A stretch of DNA of 64,000 bases from Haloplasmatales bacterium 4B (GCA_003586005.1 NSKI01000003.1:62001-126000), one strand, 5' to 3'. Shown: positions 27,724-38,553, counted from the stretch's first letter. Made by a program: numbers and translations. The notes: generated by a model not told the origin, from the sequence alone.

Positions 27724-30384
27724 TTATCTATTTTGCTTAATTAACTTTATCAATTCAACTATAATAATCGGAAGAATTGATAAAAAAATTACAATTAAAA
27801 ATTGAGTAAATGATAATATTTTAATTTTAAATAAATCTCTAGAAAACGGGATTAGCATTGTACTTAACTGCAATAAAAAACTTATAATAAAAGCATAATT
27901 TAAATATTTATTTGAAAATATTCCAATTTCAAAAAGCGAAAATTCTTCTGAGCGGGTATTAAATGAATGAAATAGCTGTGAAAAAGCAAGAGTCATAAAC
28001 GTCATTGTGACAGCTAGTGTTTCACTATTGTTCCAGAAATTATAACCAATATAATAAGCTGTAAAAGATATAAGGCCAATCATAAAGCCTTGGATAGCTA
28101 TAGCTTTACCTAAACCGCCATGAAACATTGATTTGCTTGTATTACGTGGTTTTTTATTCATCACATTAGGTTCATTTTTTTCAAGTCCTAATGCGATTGC
28201 AATAAGTGAGTCAGTTACTAGATTAATCCATAAAATTTGTGTTGCTGTTAATGGCATTATCGCAAAATTAAAAATAAATGTCCCAAATAAAGTTGCTAAT
28301 AAAATTGTAATTATCTCACCAATATTACAGCTAAGCAAGAAATGAATTGACTTTTTAATATTCGCATAAATTGTTCTGCCTTCTTCTACAGAATTTACAA
28401 TTGTCGAAAAATTGTCATCTGTTAGTATCATATCTGCCGCACCTTTTGCAACTTCAGTGCCTGTAATCCCCATAGCAACACCAATATCAGAATCTTTTAA
28501 AGCTGGGGCATCATTGACTCCATCACCTGTCATAGCAACTACTTCACCTTTAGAACGCCACGTCTTTACAATACGAACTTTGTTTTCAGGTGAAACTCTT
28601 GCATAAACTCGATAATTATTAATGGATTTATAAAATTCTTCATCTTTTAATTTATCTAATTCCAATCCTGACAATGCTTGGCCTTCATTTTCAATAATAT
28701 CTAATTGTTTTGCTATTGCTATAGCTGTATTTTTATGATCTCCTGTTATCATTATTGTTTTAATCCCTGCTTTTTTACAAACAGCGATTGATTTTTTCAC
28801 TTCAGACCTTGGAGGGTCAATCATTCCAACTAAACCAAAAAATGTTAATTCATTTTCTAAACTTTCAGGTAGAAGGTTATCTAAATCAACATCATCATCT
28901 ATAATTTTATACCCAAAAGCTAGAACGCGTAGTGCATCATTAGCCATTCTTAAATTTGCATTTTTGGCAGATTTATTTTGATCTTCATTAAATGATACAA
29001 TGTTGTTATTTGAATTTATAGAATTACAACGTGAAAATAATATGTCTGGGGCACCTTTTGTAATTGAAATTCTTTTGTTGTTTATAATATTAACTGTAGT
29101 CATTAATTTACGTTCAGAATCAAAAGGCAGCTCAAAAATACGTTCATAATTATTGATAATGGTTACTGGACTAACATCCAATTTAATAGCTAAATCAACT
29201 AAAGCGACTTCTGTTGGATCTCCAATTTTATTAAATTCATTGTTAGTCAAATTTACTTTTGTATCATTACATAATACTCCAAATTCGATTAAATTTTGTA
29301 ATTCTTCATTTATGTTTTTAATATCCTTCACTGAAATTATTTTGTTATTTATAAAAATTTTCTCAACTGTCATTTTATTTTGAGTTAGCGTGCCTGTTTT
29401 ATCAGAGCAAATTATACTTGTTGAACCTAATGTTTCCACCGCAGGTAATTTACGCATTATTGCTTTTCTTTTAACTAATTTTTGCATTCCTATTGCTAAA
29501 ACTATAGTTACTATTGCTGGTAATCCTTCAGGTATTGCTGCTACCGCTAAGCTGATTGAAGCAATAAACATTTCTTTTATTTCTCTACCTTGTAACACAC
29601 CAATTATAAAAATAACCGTACAAATAAATAATGCAATTACTGCTAATGTTTTCCCTAACTGCGTAAGACTTTTTTGTAAAGGTGTTTTGGCATTTTCGGT
29701 ATTGCTTAAAAGATTTGCAATTTTACCCATTTCAGTTTCCATCCCAATGCCCACTACAACACCTTTTCCACGACCATAAGTTACTACTGTACTCATATAG
29801 CCACTATTTGTTCTATCACCTAATGGTACTGATTCATTATTTATTATTTCATTATTTTTTGCCACAGGTACAGCTTCACCAGTTAGTGCTGATTCATCAA
29901 TCTTAAGACTATGAGATTCTACTATTCTAATATCAGCAGGTATATAATCACCTGCATCAATAAGAACTACATCTCCTGGAACTACTTCTTCAATAGGTAG
30001 TATTACTTCTTTATTATCTCTAATTACCTTTGATGAAGGTGATGATAATTTTTTTATTGCTTCCAATGATTTCTCAGCTTTACTTTCTTGCATTATTCCT
30101 AATATCGCATTAACAATAACAATAAATATTATTAGGTAAGCTTCTTTTTCTTCACCTGATAAATATGAAATGAAAGCAGCTGCTAATAATACAATAATCA
30201 TAAAATCAGAAACTTGCTCAACAAACCGCTTTATAAAAGATTTGGGTTTTGTTTCAGTTAGTTTGTTTTTACCATATAATTCTTGTCTTTTATTAACTTC
30301 AGATGTTTTTAATCCAGTTTTAATATTTGTCTGTAATTCGTTTACTAATGCATTTGTTGACTTAGTATGATAGTTTTTTACCAT
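27724..30384 (-). CDS. P2A-type cation ATPase (Ca2+/Mn2+ exporter type)
   Basis: ATP-driven divalent cation pump of the SERCA-like branch, 886 residues. Order: N-terminal actuator with LTGEAVPV, TM4 with IPEGLPAIV, phosphorylation site DKTGTLT with Asp328, hinge TGDGVNDAPALKDSD, TM6 with NLVTDS and four C-terminal helices. The TM4 and TM6 motifs are those of Ca2+ pumps, but the manganese riboswitch in its leader suggests Mn2+ export, as for Lactococcus YoaB (known, recalled). The leader is the strongest substrate clue. Confidence 0.92.
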   Translation of the reverse strand: MVKNYHTKSTNALVNELQTNIKTGLKTSEVNKRQELYGKNKLTETKPKSFIKRFVEQVSDFMIIVLLAAAFISYLSGEEKEAYLIIFIVIVNAILGIMQESKAEKSLEAIKKLSSPSSKVIRDNKEVILPIEEVVPGDVVLIDAGDYIPADIRIVESHSLKIDESALTGEAVPVAKNNEIINNESVPLGDRTNSGYMSTVVTYGRGKGVVVGIGMETEMGKIANLLSNTENAKTPLQKSLTQLGKTLAVIALFICTVIFIIGVLQGREIKEMFIASISLAVAAIPEGLPAIVTIVLAIGMQKLVKRKAIMRKLPAVETLGSTSIICSDKTGTLTQNKMTVEKIFINNKIISVKDIKNINEELQNLIEFGVLCNDTKVNLTNNEFNKIGDPTEVALVDLAIKLDVSPVTIINNYERIFELPFDSERKLMTTVNIINNKRISITKGAPDILFSRCNSINSNNNIVSFNEDQNKSAKNANLRMANDALRVLAFGYKIIDDDVDLDNLLPESLENELTFFGLVGMIDPPRSEVKKSIAVCKKAGIKTIMITGDHKNTAIAIAKQLDIIENEGQALSGLELDKLKDEEFYKSINNYRVYARVSPENKVRIVKTWRSKGEVVAMTGDGVNDAPALKDSDIGVAMGITGTEVAKGAADMILTDDNFSTIVNSVEEGRTIYANIKKSIHFLLSCNIGEIITILLATLFGTFIFNFAIMPLTATQILWINLVTDSLIAIALGLEKNEPNVMNKKPRNTSKSMFHGGLGKAIAIQGFMIGLISFTAYYIGYNFWNNSETLAVTMTFMTLAFSQLFHSFNTRSEEFSLFEIGIFSNKYLNYAFIISFLLQLSTMLIPFSRDLFKIKILSFTQFLIVIFLSILPIIIVELIKLIKQNR

Positions 30385-30408
30385 TTGTTCTTAACCTCCT
30401 TAAAATAA

Positions 30409-30434
30409 CAAAAAAGACCCTTATAATAGTGGGT
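30409..30434 (-). terminator. Attenuator terminator before the P-type ATPase
   Basis: Minus strand GACCC, 10-base loop, GGGTC, then TTTTTT, within the riboswitch leader and 25 bases from the ATPase start. The GACC base of the aptamer P1 is separate, so the switch may use an antiterminator between them. Confidence 0.75.
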
Positions 30435-30444
30435 CCCCAATATT

Positions 30445-30540
30445 CTAAAGGTCTTGTCTCCGAGTAAAGACTTGATAATTAATCGGGTAAATACCGTGAT
30501 GATGATTAACTATAATTTTTAAACTACTCCCCTTTGTATT
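30445..30540 (-). ncRNA. Manganese riboswitch (yybP-ykoY class)
   Basis: Minus strand shows the class hallmarks: ACAAAGGGGAGTAG at the 5' side of P1, and TTTACTCGGAGACAAGACCTTT at the 3' side (quoted in part: ACTCGGAGACAAGACCTTT). AAAGG pairs with CCTTT for P1. Between them lie ATCATCATCACGG and TACCCG. Mn2+ binding is known to turn on exporters in this class; the downstream gene is a P2A ATPase. Confidence 0.85.
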
Positions 30541-30675
30541 ATTAATTATATGTTAAAATCCAAAAAATTACAACATTAATTCTTTTAAATTTACATTAAT
30601 TTATAATGGATATATTTCCCATATTAATATTATATAATTATGATAGTTTTATTTTAGTGTTTTAACCTTATACCC

Positions 30676-30704
30676 TTGATTATTAAGGTTACATAAGTTA
30701 AAAT
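30676..30704 (+). promoter_or_regulatory. guaA promoter with overlapping inverted repeat
   Basis: TTGATT (30676-30681), 17-base spacer, TAAAAT (30699-30704), about 85 bases before guaA. A perfect inverted repeat, TAACCTTA (30663-30670) and TAAGGTTA (30684-30691) with a 13-base gap, brackets the -35 box and could be a repressor site. No purine riboswitch is seen here. Confidence 0.55.
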
Positions 30705-30789
30705 AGATAAAATATCTAATTTCCATATTCGCTTAGAGTTTAAAAAAAACAATCTTATACATATTACATATATTAAAGGAGAAATAGAA

Positions 30790-32325
30790 ATGATACACGA
30801 TACGATAATTGTGTTAGACTATGGTAGTCAATACAATCAATTAATTTCAAGAAGGATTAGAGAATGTGGTGTTTATAGCGACTTACTACCACATACTACA
30901 ACAGCAAAAGAAATTCTAGAAATGTCAAACGTTAAGGGAATTATCTTAAGCGGTGGACCTAATAGTGTGTACGATCCAAATTCATTTGGAATTGACAGTG
31001 AAATCTTGCATCTAGGCATTCCAATCTTAGGAATATGTTATGGAATGCAATTGTTAGCGTACAAATTAGATGGTTCAATTCAAAAAGCTGATCACCGTGA
31101 ATATGGAAAAACTTTGGTTCACGTCAATGCAAAGACAAATTTATTTTCCGGCTTGCCTAGTAAACAAGATGTTTGGATGTCTCATGGTGACCAAATTTTA
31201 GAACTCCCTAAGGGTTTTATATGTGAAGCAAGTAGTAATACCTGTATAAATGCAGCTATGAGCAACGAGAAATTAAATATTTATGGTTTGCAATTTCATC
31301 CCGAAGTCAGAAATACAGAATTTGGTATTGAAATTCTTAAGAATTTTGTTTTGAAGATTTGTAATGCAAATGCAAATTGGAACATGCACAATTATATTGA
31401 AATGCAAGTAACAAAAATCAGAGAACAAGTTGGTAATAAAAATGTTTTATGTGGATTAAGTGGAGGAGTTGATTCATCTGTTGCTGCTGTTTTAATTCAT
31501 AAGGCAATCGGAAATCAATTAACATGTATCTTTGTAGATCATGGTTTATTAAGACTTAACGAAGCAGAACAAGTCATGGAAACCTTTTCAAATCATTTTA
31601 ATATGAATATTTTAAAGGTTGATGCAAAAGAAAGGTTTTTAACAAAACTAAAAGGAGTAAGTGATCCAGAACAAAAACGAAAGATTATCGGTAATGAGTT
31701 TGTTTATGTTTTTGGAGAAGAAGCAAAACGTTTAGGCAATTTCTATTTTTTGGCTCAGGGTACCCTATATACTGATATTATTGAATCAGGAACTAAAACA
31801 GCACAAACAATAAAATCACACCACAATGTTGGTGGTTTACCCAAAGATATGGATTTTAAATTACTAGAACCTCTAAAATCGTTATTCAAGGATGAGGTTA
31901 GGCAATTAGGTGAAGAACTAGGTATTTCAAAAGAAATTGTATGGAGACAACCATTTCCTGGACCTGGTCTTGGCATCCGTATTCTAGGTGATGTGACAGA
32001 GAATAAGTTAAATATAGTAAGATTAAGTGACGCAATATTACGAGAAGAAATTAAAAAGGCAAATCTGGAAAAAGAAGTATGGCAATATTTCACAGTGTTA
32101 TCAAATATACAAACTGTCGGTGTTATGGGGGACCAAAGAACTTATGATTACACAGTAGGTATCAGAGCTGTGACATCAATTGATGGAATGACAGCTGATT
32201 GGGCTCGTCTACCATGGGATGTTCTTGATAAAATTTCAAGAAGAATAGTGAATGAAGTTAATGGTGTAAATCGGATTGTGTACGACATTACATCAAAACC
32301 ACCAGCAACAATAGAGTGGGAATAA
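30790..32325 (+). CDS. guaA: GMP synthase (glutamine-hydrolysing)
   Basis: Amidates XMP to GMP. 511 residues: N-terminal glutamine amidotransferase with Cys83 (GICYGMQLL) and FHPEV; ATP-pyrophosphatase with SGGVDSSVA around residue 225; dimerisation domain to the end ([10 protein letters not shown]). Followed by guaB after 20 bases. Together they convert IMP made by the purine operon to GMP. Confidence 0.97.
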   Translation: MIHDTIIVLDYGSQYNQLISRRIRECGVYSDLLPHTTTAKEILEMSNVKGIILSGGPNSVYDPNSFGIDSEILHLGIPILGICYGMQLLAYKLDGSIQKADHREYGKTLVHVNAKTNLFSGLPSKQDVWMSHGDQILELPKGFICEASSNTCINAAMSNEKLNIYGLQFHPEVRNTEFGIEILKNFVLKICNANANWNMHNYIEMQVTKIREQVGNKNVLCGLSGGVDSSVAAVLIHKAIGNQLTCIFVDHGLLRLNEAEQVMETFSNHFNMNILKVDAKERFLTKLKGVSDPEQKRKIIGNEFVYVFGEEAKRLGNFYFLAQGTLYTDIIESGTKTAQTIKSHHNVGGLPKDMDFKLLEPLKSLFKDEVRQLGEELGISKEIVWRQPFPGPGLGIRILGDVTENKLNIVRLSDAILREEIKKANLEKEVWQYFTVLSNIQTVGVMGDQRTYDYTVGIRAVTSIDGMTADWARLPWDVLDKISRRIVNEVNGVNRIVYDITSKPPATIEWE

Positions 32326-32345
32326 TAAAGAAAGCGAGGAAAAAA

Positions 32346-33818
32346 ATGGATACATTAAATGGTAAAATAGTTCAAGTTGGATATACTTTTGATGATGTAT
32401 TATTAATACCTCTTAAATCAGAAGTATTACCTTCAAATGTTAGTTTAGCAACATATTTAACTAATAAAATTAAGTTGAATCTGCCAATCATAAGTGCTGC
32501 GATGGATACAGTAACAGAAGCAGAATTAGCTATTGCTTTAAGCAGACAGGGTGGAATTGGTTTTATTCATAAAAATATGACTATCCAAGAACAGGCAAAA
32601 CAAGTAAAACGAGTTAAGTTGAGTGAAAATGGCATGATCACTGATCCCGTGACTTTAAAGAAAGACCAAACACTAGCTGATGCTAATGAATTGATGGCTT
32701 ATTACAGGATATCAGGTTTACCAGTTATCGAGGATGATGGTACCTTAATTGGGATATTGACTAACCGTGATTTAAAATATCGTGACGATTATACTACAAC
32801 TGTTGAAAATACTATGACAAAAGAACACTTAATTACTGCTCCTATTGGAACTTCACTGGAACAGGCAAAGTTAATTTTATTAGAAAATAGAATTGAAAAA
32901 TTGCCAATTGTAGATAATAACAAAAAACTATGTGGATTAATTACAATTAAAGATATTGACAAAGCAAAGGCCTTTCCTAATGCTGCTAAAGATGATTCCG
33001 GAAGATTATTATGTGGTGCTGCAGTAGGTGTAACTGAGAATACCCTGGCTCGTGTTACAGCACTTGTCGAAGCTGGAGTTGATGTTATTACTGTGGATTC
33101 AGCTCATGGACATTCAAAAGGAGTTATTGATGCAGTTAGGGCGATTAAAACAAGTTTCCCTGAATTACAAGTAATTGGAGGCAATATCGTTACAAAAGAA
33201 GCTGCTCTAGAATTAATAGAAGCTGGCGCAAATTGTGTGAAAGTAGGTATAGGTCCTGGTTCAATTTGCACTACTAGAGTCGTTGCTGGAGTAGGAGTAC
33301 CACAAATTACAGCTATAAACAATGTATACCAAGTGTGTAAAGAAAAAAATATAGGAGTAATTGCCGATGGCGGAATTAAATATAGCGGAGACATTTGTAA
33401 AGCAATAGCAGCAGGTGCTGATGTAGTTATGCTGGGAAGTTTATTAGCAGGAACAGAAGAATCACCTGGAGAAGAAATAATTTATAATGGACGACGATAT
33501 AAAATTTACCAAGGTATGGGAAGTTTGTCGGCAATGAGACGTGGATCAAGTGACCGATATTTTCAATCTGGAAAAAAAGAAATAAAAAAGTTAGTCCCAG
33601 AAGGAATAGAGGGACGTGTGCCATTTAAAGGTAAATTAGAAGATGTGATTTACCAATTAGCTGGTGGACTTCGTTCAGGAATGGGTTATTGTGGAACAAA
33701 AACTATAAATGACTTAAAAGAAAATGGTAAATTCGTAAAAATAACCAGTGCAGGATTAATAGAATCGCATCCACATGATGTTGAATTAACAGCTACTGCT
33801 CCTAATTACCAAAAATAG
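32346..33818 (+). CDS. guaB: IMP dehydrogenase
   Basis: Oxidises IMP to XMP with NAD. 490 residues from the ATG at 32346 (GCGAGG ahead); the longer in-frame reading begins inside guaA's tail. Catalytic Cys308 in GPGSICTTRVV, two CBS domains at about 95-215, flap GMGSLSAMRRGS region near 400, and TSAGLIESHPHDV at the end. Probably co-transcribed with guaA. Confidence 0.97.
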   Translation: MDTLNGKIVQVGYTFDDVLLIPLKSEVLPSNVSLATYLTNKIKLNLPIISAAMDTVTEAELAIALSRQGGIGFIHKNMTIQEQAKQVKRVKLSENGMITDPVTLKKDQTLADANELMAYYRISGLPVIEDDGTLIGILTNRDLKYRDDYTTTVENTMTKEHLITAPIGTSLEQAKLILLENRIEKLPIVDNNKKLCGLITIKDIDKAKAFPNAAKDDSGRLLCGAAVGVTENTLARVTALVEAGVDVITVDSAHGHSKGVIDAVRAIKTSFPELQVIGGNIVTKEAALELIEAGANCVKVGIGPGSICTTRVVAGVGVPQITAINNVYQVCKEKNIGVIADGGIKYSGDICKAIAAGADVVMLGSLLAGTEESPGEEIIYNGRRYKIYQGMGSLSAMRRGSSDRYFQSGKKEIKKLVPEGIEGRVPFKGKLEDVIYQLAGGLRSGMGYCGTKTINDLKENGKFVKITSAGLIESHPHDVELTATAPNYQK

Positions 33819-33902
33819 CTTTGATTTTTATCAATATGTATATAATAGAATTATCTATCATATATTTTAAACAAGTTTTATCATAATTAAAGTTATTAGC
33901 GA

Positions 33903-33937
33903 GGCTTTTATTGCTAATGCAGTAAAAGTCCTTTTTT
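33903..33937 (+). terminator. Terminator between guaB and the cation exchanger
   Basis: GGCTTTTATTGC (33903-33914), loop TAAT, GCAGTAAAAGTCC (33919-33931), then six T. ATTAGC (33895-33900) can instead pair with GCTAAT (33913-33918) and break this stem. It is either the end of guaAB or an attenuator in the leader of the next gene. Confidence 0.65.
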
Positions 33938-33956
33938 ATGCAATTCAGGAGGGAAA

Positions 33957-34922
33957 ATGGATATCTTTTATATAGTTTTGGGTTTATTAATTGGGTTAGT
34001 TATTTTAATTGAATCAGCTAATTTTTTTGTTGATTCAGCAGTTAAAATTTCTGAAATCTCTGGAATACCAAAATTAATTATAGGTGCGACAATTGTGAGT
34101 TTAGCTACTACATTACCAGAGTTCTTCACCTCAATGTCAGCTTTATTTAGTGGTTCATCCGAGGCTAATGATATGGCAGTTGGAAATGCCTTTGGCTCGA
34201 TTATTTTTAATACTTCTGTAATATTATCAATTGCAGCTATTTTTATGCCTGGTGATGTTGAGCGTAAAAACATATCTGAAAAAATAATTGTTTTATATAT
34301 AACATTATTTTCTTTGTATCTATTTTCATCAGATAGAAAAGTAGTTTGGTTTGAAGGTCTAGTATTGCTATTATTTGTTATTATATATACAATACTAAAT
34401 GTAATGTCTGTAAAAAATCAAAAAGATGAGCCAAAAAAATTAACAGCATTAGAGAATAAACAAAAAATAATTGTTTTGAATTTATTTATTTTAATTATTT
34501 CAGCTACAGGCATCTATTTAGGTTCGAAGCTATTAGTAAATAATTCAGTGAGTATTGCAAAAATAGCAAATGTAGAGGGTAGAATTATCAGTCTTACCAT
34601 TATGGCAATTGGAACATCGCTTCCTGAATTAACAACTACAATTACTTCTGTAATAAAAAAAGAACAAAGTTTATCTATAGGCAATGTGTTTGGGGCAAAC
34701 GTCTTAAATGTTACCTTGGTATTAGGTTCTTGTGGTTTATTCGCAAGCAGTGGTTTGGCTTTTGGAAATAATGCATTATTTATTGATTTACCATTAATAT
34801 TTTCTGTAATTGCCTTGTTTGCTGTTCCAATAATTATATTTGGGAAAATAAAAAAATGGCAAGGAATATTTGGTTTATTAACATACTTAATTTATATAAC
34901 ATATTTATTAGTAAATATATAG
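33957..34922 (+). CDS. Calcium/sodium:proton exchanger family protein (CaCA, YrbG-like)
   Basis: Inner-membrane cation exchanger of 321 residues with two homologous halves of about five helices. The two alpha repeats are visible: GATIVSLATTLPEFFTS with GNAFGSIIFN, and TIMAIGTSLPELTTT with GNVFGANVLN. In this family they form the cation site; ion specificity (Ca2+, Na+) cannot be told from sequence. GGAGGG site ahead and a terminator-like hairpin 20 bases before the start. Confidence 0.9.
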   Translation: MDIFYIVLGLLIGLVILIESANFFVDSAVKISEISGIPKLIIGATIVSLATTLPEFFTSMSALFSGSSEANDMAVGNAFGSIIFNTSVILSIAAIFMPGDVERKNISEKIIVLYITLFSLYLFSSDRKVVWFEGLVLLLFVIIYTILNVMSVKNQKDEPKKLTALENKQKIIVLNLFILIISATGIYLGSKLLVNNSVSIAKIANVEGRIISLTIMAIGTSLPELTTTITSVIKKEQSLSIGNVFGANVLNVTLVLGSCGLFASSGLAFGNNALFIDLPLIFSVIALFAVPIIIFGKIKKWQGIFGLLTYLIYITYLLVNI

Positions 34923-34969
34923 AAATTTTTATATGGTTATAAACATACCCTTTCTTAAGGACAATTAAG

Positions 34970-34995
34970 AAGATGATATATTCATCTTTTTTTAT
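34970..34995 (+). terminator. Terminator of the cation exchanger gene
   Basis: AAGATGA, TATAT, TCATCTT followed by TTTTTATA, 48 bases past the stop. Confidence 0.7.
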
Positions 34996-35117
34996 ACTCC
35001 ATTGATATCTGTCATTGTTATAATTATCTATTTGTTTACTCTTATGCTCATAACAAATTTCACCATATTTTAATACTCATTAAATCTCCTCAAATTTATA
35101 TTAATTCTATTATGCAT

Positions 35118-35174
35118 AAAAATACCCTATAAGATAAACTCTTTTTTAAAAATTGCTATCCTACAGGGTATATT
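35118..35174 (-). terminator. Terminator of the rpsL-tuf operon
   Basis: On the minus strand, ATACCCTGTAGGATA pairs with TATCTTATAGGGTAT (one or two mismatches) around a 20-base loop, followed by TTTTATGC. It lies 31 bases after the tuf stop, ending the str operon. Confidence 0.75.
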
Positions 35175-35204
35175 ATATTAATTAGTAACTTTTTACTATT
35201 TAAA

Positions 35205-36392
35205 TTAGTCTTTTAAGATTTCTATAACGTTTCCAGCACCAACTGTACGTCCACCCTCACGGATTGAGAATTTTGTTCCATTTTCAACCGCGATGATTTT
35301 TCCTAATTCAACTGTCATTTCAATGTTATCGCCAGGCATAACCATTTCTACGCCTTCAGGTAACATGATTTTTCCAGTAACATCAGTTGTACGGAAGAAA
35401 AATTGAGGTTGGTAATTTGAGAAGAATGGAGTATGACGTCCACCTTCTTCTTTAGTTAAAACGTATACTTGTGCTTTAAATCTGTTATGTGGAGTAACTG
35501 ATCCAGGTTTACATAAAACTTGTCCACGTTCAACTTCTTCACGTGTAACACCACGTAATAAAGCTCCAATGTTATCTCCTGCTTCAGCGTAATCTAATAA
35601 TTTACGGAACATTTCAACACCTGTACAAACAGTTTGTTTTGTATCTCTTAAACCAACGATTGAAACAGTATCTCCTACTTTTACTTGCCCACGTTCAACA
35701 CGTCCTGTAGCAACAGTTCCACGTCCAGTAATTGTAAATACATCTTCTACTGGCATTAAGAATGGTTTGTCAGATTCACGAGCTGGAGTAGGTATATATT
35801 CATCAACTGCTGTCATTAATTCGTTAATTTTATCCACCCATTTTTCTTCACCATTTAAAGCTCCTAGAGCAGATCCAGCAATAATTGGAATTTCATCTCC
35901 AGGGAATTCGTATTCAGTTAATAAATCACGAACTTCCATTTCAACTAATTCTAATAACTCCTCATCATCAACCATATCACATTTGTTTAAGAATACAACT
36001 AAACGAGGTACTCCTACTTGACGTGATAACAGGATATGTTCACGTGTTTGTGGCATTGGTCCGTCTGCAGCAGAAACAACTAAGATTCCACCATCCATTT
36101 GAGCGGCACCAGTAATCATATTTTTAACGTAGTCAGCATGCCCTGGGCAGTCAACGTGCGCATAGTGACGAGAGTCTGTTTCATATTCTACGTGAGCAGT
36201 ATTTATGGTTATTCCACGAGCTTTTTCTTCAGGAGCAGCGTCGATTTGGTCATAACCCATAGCAGTAGCTCCACCTTTAGATGATAATACCATTGTGATA
36301 GCTGCAGTTAATGTAGTTTTCCCATGGTCTACGTGTCCGATTGTACCAATGTTAACATGTGGTTTAGTACGTTCGAATTTAGCTTTTGCCAT
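35205..36392 (-). CDS. tuf: Translation elongation factor Tu
   Basis: GTPase delivering aminoacyl-tRNA. 395 residues: G1 GHVDHGKT at 19-26, G3 [11 protein letters not shown] near 81, G4 NKCD near 136, then beta-barrel domains 2 and 3 ([25 protein letters not shown]). Ordinary length and motifs. May have its own promoter in the fusA-tuf gap. Confidence 0.98.
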   Translation of the reverse strand: MAKAKFERTKPHVNIGTIGHVDHGKTTLTAAITMVLSSKGGATAMGYDQIDAAPEEKARGITINTAHVEYETDSRHYAHVDCPGHADYVKNMITGAAQMDGGILVVSAADGPMPQTREHILLSRQVGVPRLVVFLNKCDMVDDEELLELVEMEVRDLLTEYEFPGDEIPIIAGSALGALNGEEKWVDKINELMTAVDEYIPTPARESDKPFLMPVEDVFTITGRGTVATGRVERGQVKVGDTVSIVGLRDTKQTVCTGVEMFRKLLDYAEAGDNIGALLRGVTREEVERGQVLCKPGSVTPHNRFKAQVYVLTKEEGGRHTPFFSNYQPQFFFRTTDVTGKIMLPEGVEMVMPGDNIEMTVELGKIIAVENGTKFSIREGGRTVGAGNVIEILKD

Positions 36393-36430
36393 TTTATAAT
36401 TTCCTCCTTGTATTTAACTAAATATAACAA

Positions 36431-36458
36431 TTATATTTTACATTACTACTTGCACAAT
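36431..36458 (-). promoter_or_regulatory. Candidate internal promoter of tuf
   Basis: Minus strand TTGTGC (36453-36458), 16-base spacer, TATAAT (36431-36436). A 20-base perfect inverted repeat (TACTTGCA, CAAT, TGCAAGTA, 36448-36467) overlaps the -35 box. Gene dosage of tuf would be raised by it. Confidence 0.45.
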
Positions 36459-36483
36459 TGCAAGTACTAGATGTATATATTAA

Positions 36484-38553
36484 TTAACTATTCTTTTTAA
36501 TAATTTCTTCTGAAATAGATTTTGGAACTTCTTCATAACGATCAAATTGCATTGTAAAAGTTCCACGACCTTGTGTATTTGAGCGAAGTGATGTTGCATA
36601 GCCAAACATTTCACTTAAAGGAACAGACGCTTTTATTACTTGAGCGTTTCCTCTAGCTTCTTGACCTTCTGGACGACCACGACGACTAACTATGTCACCA
36701 ATTACTGAACCTAGGTAATCGTCTGGTGCAACAACTTCTACAGCCATGATAGGTTCTAATATAGCTGGGTTACATCTTTTTGCGGCTTCTTTTAATGCTA
36801 ATGAAGCTGCAATTTTAAAGGCCATTTCTGAAGAGTCAACATCGTGGTAAGACCCATCATATAATGTTGCTTTGATATCAACAATAGGATATCCTGCAAT
36901 CAAACCTGTCTCTAATGCTTCATCAAGACCTTTTTGAACAGCTGGAATATATTCTCTAGGAACAGTTCCTCCAACAATTTTATCATTAAATTCATAACCT
37001 TTTCCGCGTTCATTTGGCTCAAAGTTAATCCAAACATGTCCATATTGCCCACGACCACCAGATTGACGAACAAATTTACCTTCACATTGTGCACTACCTC
37101 TGATAGTTTCACGATAAGCAACTTGTGGGGCTCCAACGTTGGCTTCAACTTTAAATTCACGCTTCATACGATCAACAATGATATCTAAGTGTAATTCACC
37201 CATTCCAGCAATTATTGTTTCTCCAGTTTCCTTGTCAGTATGAGCACGGAAAGTTGGATCTTCTTCAGATAATTTTTGTAAAGCTACACCCATTTTATCT
37301 TGGTCCGCTTTTGATTTCGGTTCAATCGCTACGTGAATAACTGGCTCAGGGAAATCCATTGATTCTAAAATAACTGGATTTTCTTGTTCACTTAATGTAT
37401 CGCCAGTTGTAGTATGTTTAAGTCCTACAGCAGCAGCTATATCTCCAGAATAAACATCTTTAATTTCTGCACGATGATTTGCATGCATTTGTAGAATACG
37501 TCCAAATCTTTCACGTTGGTTTTTAGTTGAATTTAATAAATATGAACCAGAACTAATCTTACCTGAATACACTCGGAAGAATGTTAGTCTTCCGACGAAT
37601 GGGTCAGTCATAACTTTAAATGCAAGTGCTGAAAATGGTTCTTCATCACTTGGGTGACGTTCAGTTTCTGTACCATCAAGTAATGTTCCTTTAATAGATG
37701 GAACATCTAATGGTGATGGTAAATAATCTATTACAGCGTCTAACATTAATTGTACGCCTTTGTTTTTAAAAGATGATCCACATATAACTGGATAAAATTC
37801 AACATTACATGTTGCTTTTCTAATCGCAGTTTTAAGCTCAGGAATAGAAATCTCTTCACCTTCTAAATATCTCATCATCATTTCTTCATCAGTTTCAGCG
37901 ACTGCTTCTACTAATGCTTCTCTTTGAACTTTTGCTTCTTCTAAATACTCTTCTGGAATTTCAGTAATATCAATATTAGTACCATCATCAGAATTATAGA
38001 AATATGCTTTCATTTCGATTAGGTCAATAATACCGTGGAATTGATCCTCAGATCCAATAGGCATTTGAATAGCATGAGCATTAGCAGCTAGACGTTTATG
38101 TAAGGTTTGGATAGAATAGTTAAAATCTGCACCAATTTTATCCATTTTATTACAATAAACAATTCTAGGCACCCCATAAGTTGTTGCTTGGCGCCACACA
38201 GTTTCTGTTTGTGGCTCAACACCTGACTGTGAATCTAATACGGTAACAGCACCGTCTAAAACACGCAATGAACGTTCTACTTCAATAGTAAAGTCTACGT
38301 GCCCTGGAGTGTCAATAATATTTATTCGATGATTTTTCCATTGAGCTGTAGTAGCTGCAGAAGTAATTGTGATCCCGCGTTCTTGCTCTTGTTCCATCCA
38401 GTCCATCTGTGATGCACCTTCGTGAGTTTCGCCAATTTTATGAATTTTTCCAGTATAATAGAGAACACGTTCTGTTGTAGTTGTTTTCCCAGCATCAATA
38501 TGAGCCATGATTCCAATATTACGAGTTCTTTCTAACGGGAATGCTCTACTCAT
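36484..38553 (-). CDS. fusA: Translation elongation factor G
   Basis: Ribosome translocase, 689 residues. G1 [15 protein letters not shown] at 17-31, G2 [12 protein letters not shown]3 [10 protein letters not shown]4 [10 protein letters not shown], followed by domains 2-5 including [15 protein letters not shown] and the C-terminal domain ending in [12 protein letters not shown]. All usual motifs intact; no fusidic-acid-related change could be assessed. Confidence 0.98.
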   Translation of the reverse strand: MSRAFPLERTRNIGIMAHIDAGKTTTTERVLYYTGKIHKIGETHEGASQMDWMEQEQERGITITSAATTAQWKNHRINIIDTPGHVDFTIEVERSLRVLDGAVTVLDSQSGVEPQTETVWRQATTYGVPRIVYCNKMDKIGADFNYSIQTLHKRLAANAHAIQMPIGSEDQFHGIIDLIEMKAYFYNSDDGTNIDITEIPEEYLEEAKVQREALVEAVAETDEEMMMRYLEGEEISIPELKTAIRKATCNVEFYPVICGSSFKNKGVQLMLDAVIDYLPSPLDVPSIKGTLLDGTETERHPSDEEPFSALAFKVMTDPFVGRLTFFRVYSGKISSGSYLLNSTKNQRERFGRILQMHANHRAEIKDVYSGDIAAAVGLKHTTTGDTLSEQENPVILESMDFPEPVIHVAIEPKSKADQDKMGVALQKLSEEDPTFRAHTDKETGETIIAGMGELHLDIIVDRMKREFKVEANVGAPQVAYRETIRGSAQCEGKFVRQSGGRGQYGHVWINFEPNERGKGYEFNDKIVGGTVPREYIPAVQKGLDEALETGLIAGYPIVDIKATLYDGSYHDVDSSEMAFKIAASLALKEAAKRCNPAILEPIMAVEVVAPDDYLGSVIGDIVSRRGRPEGQEARGNAQVIKASVPLSEMFGYATSLRSNTQGRGTFTMQFDRYEEVPKSISEEIIKKNS

